Shown here in pieces: positions 23,175-34,271 of a stretch of DNA of 64,000 nt (position 1 is the stretch's first letter; every line of letters begins with the position of its first letter). The translations under genes were made by a program, and so were the position numbers. The notes beneath the pieces were generated by a model. The model searched no databases and was not told the DNA's origin. It worked only from the letters and a program-made list of their open reading frames with translations. Source of the stretch: Gnetum montanum. Its lineage: Eukaryota > Streptophyta > Gnetopsida > Gnetales > Gnetaceae. Location of the stretch: contig MNCI01021409.1 in the NCBI GenBank assembly GCA_015680685.1, forward strand, positions 4,435 through 68,434, written 5' to 3'.

Positions 23175-23235
23175 ATTAGAATTGAGCCCATGACCTAAAG
23201 TTTTGAAATCAAGTGTCTTACCACTAGGTTAACAC
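23175..23235 (-). repeat. tRNA-like SINE fragment 3
   Basis: The minus strand reads CCTAGTGGTAAGACACTTGA (A box) and then GGTCATGGGCTCAATTC (B box). It is the clearest of the three and has the TAGTGGTAAGAC head common in plant SINEs. The tail is not resolved. Confidence 0.55.
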
Positions 23236-23740
23236 CTCATTGTCATGATTAGTATATTCATTTATCATAACAATAAGAGAAGTTATAAGAATTGAAAATG
23301 CTAGTACAAAGTTTTTTTCTCCAAAATTTTAATAATTATAGTACAAAATGTAGTACATTTTAACTATTTAAATTTTTTTGTCAAAGATTGGCTACCTACA
23401 TATGATATAATTTTAAATAGTAAAACATCATTGCCACTTAATGATAGGATTCGTTAGTTTTAGAACAATGAGATTTATCATACAAATCACAATGTGATTT
23501 GTTCATAAGCATCAAGGATGATGTTGAGTGGATTGCCACAAACACTTGTGTATATCATTGCATTCAATAAATAAAAAAGAGAATATAATACATATGATAC
23601 AATTAGAACCCATGTTTCCATGGTGGGAAATATAGAGAAATATATATAATTTTATATTTTATGATTTTTATGGATTTTAGGATGAGAAGAAATAAAACAA
23701 TAATAAACACACACACATTACAAACCCTCATGGGGATAAG

Positions 23741-24811
23741 TTATCTCGCATTGATGTGCGACAATGTCATATATAGGTTTTTTGGAATGGTGCTAGTTAA
23801 GTTATTATTAGAAAGATCTACTGAAAATCCTAAGGATAGGGATCTCATTGCAAAAAGGATGTTGCTATTTAGTAGATTATGAGATAGATCTAAAAAATAT
23901 AAATTTTTAGAGATCCTAGGTGAGGGAGGATTGCACAACTCAAATGATTATGAGAAAGATCTACAGTATCAAGGTAAAATAATTTTTGATGAAAAAGAGG
24001 AATAAAACCATTCAATCAATTATGAGAAAGGTTTAAAGTAATTATAAAGGATAAGTTTTGAAAAGGAGTAATGGATCCTATGAGAGCATTAGATGAAAAA
24101 TAAAGAATCTCCAAAGAGGAAATCTTGCTAACTTCTAATGGAATAACACCACTTAAATTATTACCACAAAGGGAAAGAGCTAAGTAGTTAGAAAAATTTC
24201 CAAAGGAGGTAGGAATGGATCTTCTGAGAGCATTTGATGACAAAAAAATAATGTTTAGAGAGGAAATCTTGCTAACTTTTGATGGAATAACACCACTTAA
24301 ATTATTACGGCAAAGGGAAAGAGCTTAGAGGTTAGATAGATTTCCAAAGGAGGTAGGAATGGATCTTGTGAGATCATTTGATGAAAAATAAAGACTCTTT
24401 AGAGAGGACATCTTGCCAACTTTTGATGAAATAACACCGCTCAACCTATTATGGGTAAGTTCAAGCAAAAGTAGGTTATAAAGCATTACAAATGAAGCAG
24501 TAATAGATCCATGCAAATTATTATCGAATAGGTCTAATTCTCTCAAATAAGAGAAGTTCCCAATGAAAGGAGAAATGTGTCCTTTCAAATAATAGTCCAG
24601 TAGATAAATTGCATGTACAAAAGAGTTGGAGCTACACATGATGCCAATGCAATTATAAGGATTCAGGGAATTCAATGTTTAATCTTCAAGGAAAAAATGG
24701 ATAAGCTATGATGGAGGACTTAAATGTAAGAAGAGTTTGCACTTCTTTACCATGGGTGTAAGGGATGAGCAAGGATATTCTTAACAATAACAATGATATA
24801 GATAGAGACAT
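23741..24811 (-). pseudogene. LRR receptor-like kinase, N-terminal pseudogene
   Basis: The start ATG is at 24809-24811 (minus), opening a good signal peptide (MSLSISLLLLLRISLLI). Next come an LRRNT cap (LLTFKSSIIAYPF, then NPYNCIGIMCSS after a frameshift near 24700) and LRR repeats: LKGHISPFIGNFSYLRELDL, FDNNLHGSI, LTHNRLSGVISSKVGKMSSL, LYFSSNDLTRSIPTSFGNLS, then more to SVDLSNNNLTSTIPK at about 23800. Stops at 24322, 24245 and elsewhere separate the pieces. Two internal repeats with near-identical DNA (about 24050-24240 and 24240-24360) suggest local LRR duplication. No transmembrane or kinase part is found. Such proteins sit in the plasma membrane as receptors. Confidence 0.82.
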
Positions 24812-25231
24812 AGTTAACAAATATAGCAATTCCTTGAAGTAGCTCAAAGCTAGGAAATAGGGAAATTTCCAAACCTTCAGTTCAATTGAGCATAGATTCT
24901 ATGGCTAAAAGTTATCATTATTATAGAGCCAAAATATCTCTGTTGGATGAACTTTCCCCCACATTTCTACCTCTATCTTAGCCTTTGCAAGTAAGTTGTG
25001 TGGATGACCTCATGGTTAACATATGTCTTGGTTTATGAATTTGTATGAATTACAACATTCTTGGTCAGTAGATGTGATCATTTCAACTTTAAAACATGGA
25101 AATTTCATCCAACAGTAGCAGAAAGATGAGAATCTAACTCAATCCAAGAAAATAATTTCATCTCAAGCCATACAGAAATTTCATTTACCCTAGTTTAAGT
25201 CTTTGAGCATACTTTAAAAAAGGAAGGTTCA
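24812..25231. other. flank of LRR pseudogene and start of duplication copy 2
   Basis: 24812-25084 could be the upstream region of the LRR gene; I see no clear promoter element. 25085-25231 is the left flank shared with 7890-8031. Confidence 0.5.
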
Positions 25232-25789
25232 TGTAACAACATTGGCCTTGAGCAAATTGTTTGGCACCCCAAGAGTCCCCCAAGTAGATTTAGAATTAGG
25301 ACAAAACTTAAGAGGAATATGCCTCAGTAATAAACAATCATAAAACATATGCCAACAAACAACATGTTAGTGTTAGCATGTGCCTTGAGTAGTGTTTCAA
25401 ATACAGTAAACACATTATCCTAGTAAAGCTAGATAACACTCCCTTGCTCCACCCACATGGATACCATAGGGACTACCAACTAAACCCTCTAGATTCATCT
25501 CCACGTGCTAGTAGTTAGTGTCGCACTCTTACAAGCACATGCAACATTCCATAGCATGCCCCATGACACACCTGACTAACACCCCAATGTAGAGGTGAAC
25601 TATGCAACCCTCCTAGGTAAGGTCTTATCGAGTGGAGTAATGAGGAAGGCCATAGGCCCCTCTTACTAATGCATGAAATCACCATGCTAGTATGGTTTTG
25701 AAGACACAAAGAGAGGAGGACTTCTTGTGCCCCCATGGACAAACCATGGGGGAGGTAGGAGGTCCCCACCAACCCTGCTACCTCTCTCA
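25232..25789 (-). repeat. G2 3' LTR
   Basis: Runs from TGTAACAACATTGG at the left to CTACCTCTCTCA at the right, 558 bp, with canonical termini on both sides. It is the best preserved copy of this LTR for defining the ends. Confidence 0.88.
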
Positions 25790-26599
25790 CTATACTCCCT
25801 TACTTAAAATGAGCAACAACCTTAAAGCCTAGCCTGCCTAACCCACAAGGCAACTACACCCAAGACAAAGAAGGATTCCATCAATTTCTAGAAAGTAATC
25901 TCATGCTATTCAAACTCTAGTCCAAAAGTACCTTAGGTTCTAAAAGGTTAGACTACCAGGGCCTAGGGCCTTACATATTCTTGTTCAATGCATCTTCTTA
26001 AGATTTGAATTCATCATAGCATTCGACATCCAAGTCAAGAATGGTACCATTCAAGACTTGGTATGTTCATCCTTCCACATCCTACCTGAGATGCAAGACC
26101 ATGGATGGACTTTAATTGGCTTATCATAGTGACACAATGAAACACACTAAGCTAGGAATGTATGAGTCCTAAGGCATCCCCTGACTCACTTCTACTTGAA
26201 GGTCTAGGGGTCTCAAGATCAACATAGTCTCCTTTTCTATGTGAAACTTTAGCCCCATCACCTCTAGAGTTCTTGAAAAAAACTCTAGGCATCCCCTTGT
26301 TTGAGGTAGGCTCTCATAGGAACTCACATTTGAATCCTTTGAGGCACCACATGCCACACCTATTTCGGTTGTTGTATTTCTAAAATTTTTGTTTTTATGT
26401 AGGAGGATTCTCTATTCATCATTAAAGCAACCAAGGTGGGAGGTCCATCGCTTACTCTAAACAGAAGATCAAGATTAAGTTTTCCTGGGACCTCAAATGC
26501 TCCAATGATTCCCAACTATCATTTAGGTTTGGACAGTGTTTCTAGTGGGTAAGAAATTCCAGTTTCAAATTAGGACCATTGCCAATGATCTGGAAGTTT

Positions 26600-27700
26600 C
26601 AGATGTAGTCTGCTCTAATTGTATACAAGGTTGTTCTTAGATCAAGAGGCTTCTTTTAGGATAAGGAAATCCATGAGGCAATGGATTTAACATGCTGACA
26701 TGAAAAACTAGATGGAATCTTTCCATATTAATAAATAGCTAAAGCTTATATATCACAAAGTTAATTTAAATGATGATCTCGAAGAAATGATCATATTGCC
26801 TCATCAATTTGGATGTAGTTCCCTGTTTTGGCTTAAACTGACACATGTCCAATTTTAAGAGAATTGAATCTCCCACCTTGAATTCATGGTGCTGGCATTT
26901 TCAATTGATGTACTTTTTCATATGCTATGCTGCCCTCTCTAGAAAATCTCTTGTAGTCTCAACATTTTTGCACCACACCTTCAAGAACTCATTTGTCAAA
27001 GGATGCCATCCCTATAAAGAGGGGGAGACCATGTGTGGTGTAATGGGCTACCTTTCCGTTACTAGTTCTACAGGAGAAAATTTATTAGCTAATGACTTTT
27101 GGATGTTGTAGCTTAGCTAGGAAATTTCCAACAAAATAGGTCAATTCTATTGATCACTACAGACATAATGTTGGAGGTACTCCTCAAGTACAAAATTTAT
27201 CCATTCTACTTTTCCATCTATTTGTAGATAAAAACTTGTTAATAATTTGAGGGTGGTACCCATCATGCTAAACAAGGCTTGCCAAAAGGCACTTATAAAT
27301 CAAGGATCACAATATGATACAATGCTTATAGGTAACCCAAAATATCAACCACCCTATCAAAGTAATATGTTGCAATGTCCTTAGCTAAATATTGACATGG
27401 GTAGGGAATAAATATGGGAAACTTGAAAAATTTTTCCACCACCACAATGATGCTGCTCAAGCCTTGAACATTCAATAGGCCTATGATGAAATCCATGGTC
27501 ACCATAGCCCATGGAAATGAAAGGATTTTCAAAGGGGGAAAAATTCCAATAGGATGCTCCATAGAACCTTTGTCCTATTGATAGACTAAACACTTCTAAA
27601 CATAGGTAATCACATCTCGATACATCTTCGGTTAGAAAAAGGTTCTCTTAATTAGTGCTAGAGTTCTTTGTTGCCCAAGGTGCCTAGCCCATTATGTGTC
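26600..27700 (-). pseudogene. G2 integrase
   Basis: The core is readable at 27326-27562 (PPLKILSFPWAMVTMDFIIG, LLNVQGLSSIIVVVEKFFKF, FIPYPCQYLAKD). It aligns with the G1 integrase at 10132-10449. The zinc finger lies around 27600-27700 and the C-terminal module (FKLKQGTT-like) around 26750-26870, both in broken frames. The core Asp in VTMDFIIGL is kept. Confidence 0.82.
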
Positions 27701-27899
27701 ATGACACTCTTGGATAATCTCCTTATGAAGGCCATCCTAATTTAGGACATAAATCTAGTTGTTCCAAAACCAAAGTATTCCATTCTTGATTCTGAAATGT
27801 GGAGCTCGCCCAGTTTCTATCAACTTCATAAGATTAATGACTTGAGGGTCCCTTTTAAAACCATCTTGGATTCAAGCCAACAACACTTCATCACATTGA

Positions 27900-29010
27900 A
27901 CATGTGAAGTTTGTGGCCTAGTGATAGAACAGAGCTAGGAGGTAGGTTGAGGATGGCAACTCAATTCATCCACCACCACATTCTCCTTATTGGGGTGATA
28001 GGTTAACTGTAGATCAAACTCAGATTGCATATTCAACCATCATGCCTATTTGGACCTCAGCTTTGTTTGATTTAGCAAATAACCAATGGCCAGATTATCA
28101 ATCTTTACACGGACATGACTTCCCAACAAGTAGTGCATCCATGATCTTAAGAAAGGAATAATGGAAAATGCTTTCTTCTTATGGACTAGCCATATTTGCT
28201 CTACTTGGTTCAACTTTCAAGACTCATAAGTGATAGAATGAACCTTCTATATCAACATGCCACCAATTGCATCCTTACTTGCATCAATATGAACCTCAAA
28301 ATATTTTGAGAATTTTGGAAACACCAACATAGGATGAGAGGTTAAGGCCTCTTTGATTTTGTCAAAAAACTACTAGTAGTTTGAATTACATTACCATGGG
28401 ACTTTTTCATTTTGCAAATTTGTGAGGGAAGGAGTGATACTTGAGAAATTTTTGATAAATCTGCAATAGAAGCTACCTAACCCCATAAACTATTGGACCT
28501 CATAAACATTAGTAGGAGTGGGCCATTGGTGTATAATCTCTATCTTTTTGGGATTTGGCTTAACTTATCCATGTCCCATGAGATGTCCTAGAAATTTTAG
28601 CTCTGTATAGTAGAATTCACATTTCTCTTAATGTATAGCTAATTTTTCTTTAACTTTTCAAGGACAAATTATAGGTAGAGATCATGCTCCTCCATGGTTT
28701 GACTGTACACCAAGATATTTTCGAGAAGGACAACCATAAATTTGTTAAGGAATGGTCGAAATATCTCATTTATTAGGGTATAGAAGGTAGCCAATGCATT
28801 GCATAGCCCAAAGGGCATCACAATCCACTTGTATGATCCATATTTGGTTACACATGTAGTTATTTTCTCATCACCCTCTACAATGCAAACATGATAGTAC
28901 CCTTGGCCCCTACCAACTAATCAAACAAGTTATAGATGAGTGGTATTAAATACTTATTCTTAATGGTATGTTTGTTCAATAGCTTGTAGTCACAACAGGG
29001 GACTATTATG
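27900..29010 (-). pseudogene. G2 reverse transcriptase and RNase H
   Basis: Equivalent to G1 10735-11900. The catalytic box reads LLENILVY in place of YLDDILVY: both Asp codons are changed, to Glu and Asn (minus-strand codons at 28720-28722 and 28717-28719). The RNase H end near 27950-28080 is traceable through nucleotide identity to G1. Compared with G1, the RT N-terminus shows an internal loss of about 350 bp at about 29005, where the sequence jumps to the gag-side region matching G1 12060. Confidence 0.8.
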
Positions 29011-31140
29011 ACATCACATCTCGAAAATGGTTTAACACCTATGCTATGCATGGGTCAATGCTTGTTTGAGATCCACAAGCCTCGAAAGGATCTTTAGTTT
29101 GCATCCCTAGCAGAAATTTTCTTGTGGGATCCCTGGCCAAACATTTCATCACCATTGAAGACATAATCTAGGGGGTAGAGGCCTCATCCTTCCTGATCTA
29201 TTCCCCATGAGTTTGAATTATGCAAAGTGAGCTTTCATGTGAAATAAAGATTAGATCTAAATGTGGAGCAGTGAAGACTTTGGCCTTGCATAAGAATTCT
29301 TGCCCAAATATAACATTGAAGAAGTCTATATCCAGAATTGAGAAATCAAGAGCTCCTTGCCATGAACCCACTTGAGCTAGAATACTATGTTACACCGTCA
29401 TGCATTGAAGAGGTTTGAACTTTGCAAGTTATGGATGGGACCATATAATTGTGGCTAGCATCATTATTAGCAAGGGAACTTATTTGTCTTGAGCTCATAG
29501 TTATTGGGTCAACTTGACCTAATGTAAATTATTATGATCAGTATTTTGGGAGCTTTCAAGTCATAACCCTTACATGACCATATCAATAACTCCATCAGAA
29601 TAGCTAGTCTCCATTGTTCCACAGAAGTGCTTCCATCTATAATATGAAAGCATGAGTCTAGGTGATACTTGAGAGTCATCAATTGCTTCCCTGGAGCCTG
29701 CCACTACTTGCTCTCTACTCTTACTGAGCTTAAAAGGAAATTTCTTATCAAGTGATCTCCCCAACACAAGAAGCATTGAATTGGCCCCTTAAAAGGGCCT
29801 CTAAGGAATTGTTTCTTCTTGGCCCCAAGTTGCCAGTTACTCCATGTATCTTTACATTTTTGTTGGGAGCCTTAGTTTCCTAGAGGACCACACATTGGGA
29901 AACTGCCTTGCTGAATTGATTTAAAAGTATATCCACTTTTGATGGAACTTGCATTTTTTTGAGAGTGCGAGAGCATGACATGCTTTCCCTTCCTAGGCTT
30001 ACCCTTATCTGGATTTGTCGCCTTAAAGTTAGGAAAGGTACTAGCAGCAGCGATAGCCTTAGTGGATGTGTCAATGCCTCTTCGACATAGTTTCATCTAC
30101 GCCTAGGGCTACAACCCATTTACAAATTTGAAGAAGCAAACTTGATCTCCCATTGAGAATCAACAACATAAGCTATTGAAAAGTATTGATGTAATCTTCA
30201 AGCTTTTTTGAATGTTTTAGGGACTCAAGCTTAGTTTTAGCTACCCACTTGGAGTTACCTAGGTGGGATTGTTTAATCAATATTGCCTTGAATCTATCCT
30301 AGGTGTCTACCATTTTTGTAGTGATACCCTTTTGTTGGACATAAAGAGGGCTAGGCCACCAAATCTTAGCACTTTTGGTGATGTACTAAGACATTGTGAA
30401 GACCTTTTGAGTTGCAAGAACACCCTCAATATTCATATACATCTCCACATCATGGAGAAAGACATTATTTTTTGCATTTCTCCTCTCACCATCATAGGAA
30501 CTTGGTTCTCTTGCTTTGATACGAGCCACCACTATAGGCTTTTCTACCAAGCATCATGCAAAGGAGGATTTAATGATAGCATTCTCAAATTTCAAATTAG
30601 ACAACTCCTAATTCACCCCCACTAGGGCATCCTCCATAACCTTTACCTAACCAATTAGGTCCTCAACCAAAGATGCTTTTGTTTGTGCCTCTTGAAAAGA
30701 TCAGAATAGGTTCTTATAGAGGTTCAGCATATAGTCCATATAGCCTTATAGGATCAAGACCTTAGCCTCTACCACTTTCACATGGTCCTTAAAGTAGAGA
30801 TCCATCTTGTCTTATGGTAATTCGATTTCTTTAAGAATGTAATGGATCGCATCCACATTCTCTAGTCTAGTATAGGCTAAGGCCTCATCAATAACTTTAA
30901 CATGGTCCCATAAGGCCTAAAACTTAGTTTCATCTTAACCAAGTTCTACCTCAACCTCAACCTCTGGGTTGGCCTAATCCTCAACCGAATAACTAGGTCC
31001 ATTAGGCTCTATATTACCAAATAAGAGAACCTTAGCATAAGGCCACATACAAAGGAAAAGTGGCTAGTAGAAGTTGAAAATGAAAGCCTCACAAACCACA
31101 AACCCTCTCAACCCTTTATCGAGTGATTTCTCTTTGACAA
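29010..31140 (-). pseudogene. G2 gag and gag-pol junction
   Basis: The minus strand has a CCHC-like knuckle near 29770 (CFLCWGDHLIRNF; final Cys lost), preceded by a basic region (PDKGKPRKGKHVMLSH at about 29980) and a longer gag core to about 31100. The core includes a stretch near 30830 resembling the acidic start of gypsy gag. In G1 the corresponding region is deleted. The 120-codon open frame on the plus strand at 30263-30625 is an antisense shadow of this gag. Confidence 0.7.
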
Positions 31141-31165
31141 AAAAATGTAAGGCTTTGGTACAATT

Positions 31166-31534
31166 TGTAACAATGCTATTCCTAAGCATGTTGTTCAACA
31201 TCACAAGAGTTCCCTAAGAAGATTTAGAATTGGGATAGAACTCAAGAGGAATATGCCTCAGAAATTAATATTCCTGAAACACATGCCAACAAAAAACATG
31301 TTAGTGTTACCATGTGCCTTGAGTAGTGTTTTGAATACAATAAATGCATTATCCTAGTAAAGCTAGATAGCACTACCTTGCTCCACTTACATGGACACCA
31401 TAAAGACTACTAGCTAAACCCTCCAGGTTCATCACCATGTGCTGGTAGTTGGTGTTGTGCTCTTACGAGTGCCCACAACATCCCATAGCATGTCCCATGA
31501 CATAGTCGATTAACAACCCAACATAGAGTTGAAC
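31166..31534 (-). repeat. G2 5' LTR, truncated
   Basis: Begins TGTAACAATGC and follows the other copies to AACATAGAGTTGAAC, then breaks. About 190 bp of LTR (the U3 start on the minus strand) is missing, so this element has lost its promoter region. Confidence 0.85.
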
Positions 31535-34271
31535 ATAGTCAGTGATTAAAATTATTGAAGAGCTTATTATAGGTAATATTTTTAACTAAGTAGGTTTGTT
31601 AATATCTAACTTTAATTAAGTTTATCCTGTGATTCATTTGTGAACATTATTACTAATGAACTTTCTTTCCATCATTATATGCCTGAAATATCTAATCTTT
31701 TTTAAGAGAAGTAAAATTCTGAATACACCACCAAAATCAGAGCAATAAAGTTGGGCATTACATTAAAAATATTTTAATAAATAAAAATATTTTATAACTA
31801 GATTTTGATAGTTAATTTCAAAACTAAAACATCTTTGGTTTGGATCTATTGAATGTAGAAATGGATGTACCATAAGTTTTGAAATCATTAAAAAAGTGTT
31901 CTTGGGAACATTTAGAATAAATCAAAAAAATTTCAACTTTAAGAGCTCATTTTTATTTAATTTTCTCCAAAGTAGAACATTTTATGAAAATATGCTATTC
32001 ATTTTCAATGACTTACTATTTCAACTCTCAAATGAAAATATCCCATTAATTGTCTATTGTAAATTTTAAATGATGAGATCTCACATCCTACTAATTCTCT
32101 CATTATTCATGAAATCCCTCACTTGTTTATGTTTTATTTAAATTTTAGAAACACTTTACTTTGAAATCTTGATTAATTTCCTAAACCAAGATAAAATTAA
32201 GACATGCTTAAATCAAATTGGATTATCTGGAGATGTGAAATTAAAGAAAATTTCTTAATCTATACTATATATGAGTTATGAAAATGTTAGAAAGGCATTT
32301 ATGTTTGGAAATAGGGTTTATACACAAATATAACCATATCTATGCTTTCAATGCTCCAACCTTTCAATGCCATTTGCTTCTTCCGTATGGCCCCATAATT
32401 CTTCATTGTGACCCTCTGCAATGAACATTTTGCCTAAGTTTAGTGTTAGATATACATAACTTGTTATTCCTTTTATGCTAGACTTAAGTTAAGGTCAAGT
32501 TCAAAAGTAATGAAAAGTGTATGAAGCTTGGCTTGAATTGGGAGAGTTGGTAATTTTCTGTACACTAACTCATAAGGGAAATAGCCAATAGGAAGTTTTG
32601 AAGTGGATTGATAGGCCCATAGAGAATCATTGAGTTTTGTGCTATAATGTTTCCTATATCTACTAATTTTGCGGTTTAGTATTTTAGTTATTTCCATATT
32701 GGTGACTTCAACTTGACCGTTAGCTTGGGGGGTGATATAGAGTTGTTAGTTTATGCTCTACCCCTAAGCGTTGCATTAATTTATGAAAGGTAGCACCTAT
32801 GAAATGAGTCCTATTGTTAGAAATAAGTATCCTTGACATGCCAAATATATTTACCACATGTTGTTGTACAAACTATAGCATCATATAAAATGAATAGTTG
32901 GTAACAACAATTGCTTCAACCCAATTTGTGTAGTTGTCAACTACTATAATGATGTGTGCCTTTCCATTGGACATGGGGTTGATGTGCCCCATGAAATCAA
33001 TGCCCCAAAGATCAAAAGGCTCTAGTGGTTGAATCTACTATTGGAACCCTTTCATCCATGCAGTCATCCCTTGATCTCATTGGCAATGTTCACATGAATA
33101 AGAGAACAAATGGATGTCCTTGAAAATTATTGGCTAGTAATATCCTACCATGAGGATTTTTATGATCATTCTTCTCCCTACATAATGATCCCCATAAGGA
33201 CCTTCATGAGAATCCTAAAGGATTCGTAGTTGATCAACATCAAGTACACATCATCATACCAAGCCATTGGCATAAACCTTGTAAAGATTTCCTTCAATTT
33301 ACATTTAATTTTTGGCTTGGTAAAGAAACTATTGTTTCTTCCTACTATACCATTCCAATAACATCTCCTAAGTGAGTAGATAGGAGACGAATTCCTTATA
33401 TGAGTTAAGATCTTTGGAACCTTGCATTTCAACATCTTTTGCAGAGAGGAGCTCATCTAGAAATTGGTCAAATAAATGCCCCCATTCTCTTTGTTGTCCC
33501 ATCGTAATCGAGATAAGTGGTTAATGATCATATTCTTGGTTTCCTTTCTATCTATCATGGTGAGGTTGAAATCCTATAGGATTACTAGTCACTGTATGAT
33601 ATGGGGGCTTACAGTTAGCTTGTTCATGAGGAACCAGATGGCACTATGGTCCATGTGCATAAAAACTTTAAATCCAAATACATAGTGCCTAAATTTTTCT
33701 AAGGCATACATCACTACCATGAGCTTCTTCTTTGTTGTGGTATAGTTTAATTATGCTCTCACAATATTTCTACTTGCACAATGCATGTAGTAAGGACATT
33801 TTTGATTGTCCAATTGTGTAAGAAAAACCCTTAATGCATAATTGGATGCATCTATCATAATGTGAAATGCCCTGGACCAATCTGGAGCACGTAGAATGGG
33901 AGTTTTTATGAGCTTTTACTTTAATTGATAAAATGCATTCTTGCATTTCCTAGTCTAGGTGAAAGGTGCATCCTTCTTAGTTAGTCCAACCAACAACTTA
34001 GCAATTTTTGAGAAGTTCTTAATGAAGCATTGATAATAACTAGTATGGCCAAGGAATGACTACATAACTTTCATTATTTTAGGTTGTCTAATGATTCCTT
34101 GGATGACTTGTACTTTTTTTAGGTCCACCATGATTCCTTTTCTTGAAATTCTGTGCCCCAATATAATGCCTTCTTAGACCATCAAATGGCGTTTCTACTA
34201 GTTGAGCTTCAAATTAGCTTTTATGCATTATTGAAGCACTTGATCCAAATGGTCCAAGGCTTGCTCAAAGG
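31535..34271 (-). mobile_element. duplicate of the G3 3' half (integrase, RNase H, part of RT)
   Basis: 31545-32280 repeats the non-coding tract of 13377-14090. 32473-32697 reads integrase C-terminal sequence (PIGYFPYELVYRKLPTLPIQ, FELDLNLSLA). 32800-33100 is the integrase core in broken frames. 33178-33456 is part of the RNase H to integrase spacer and 33540-34271 is RNase H and RT equivalent to 15430-16148. The copy ends abruptly inside RT at 34271. Confidence 0.82.

Larger units (their letters stand above)
25232..31534 (-). mobile_element. Ty3/gypsy element G2, chromovirus-like
   Basis: The duplicate of G1, with 3' LTR 25232-25789, integrase, RNase H, RT, gag, a decayed primer site (31151-31162) and a truncated 5' LTR (31166-31534). 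It is longer inside than G1 (5.4 against 3.85 kb) because gag is kept. All frames are broken. Confidence 0.88.
25085..34271. repeat. segmental duplication, copy 2
   Basis: Homologous to 7890-16148 in the same orientation. It keeps gag of the chromovirus-like element but has lost the right third of its 5' LTR and about 370 bp of flank: LTR sequence ends near 31534 and jumps to sequence equivalent to 13377. The right edge is at GGCTTGCTCAAAGG, 34271. Just beyond it the words TTTCTA-CAGTTGAGCT recur several times (34272-34325), a possible trace of the repair event. Confidence 0.88.

Noticed and set aside
21030-23235. Functional tRNA genes
   Set aside because: Only the A- and B-box-like words are present. 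No cloverleaf with acceptor stem and anticodon arm can be formed.
23661-23882. 73-codon plus-strand open frame
   Set aside because: It overlaps, on the opposite strand, the LRR pseudogene whose repeats are clear.
30263-30625. 120-codon plus-strand open frame
   Set aside because: It lies antisense to G2 gag and has no recognisable domain.
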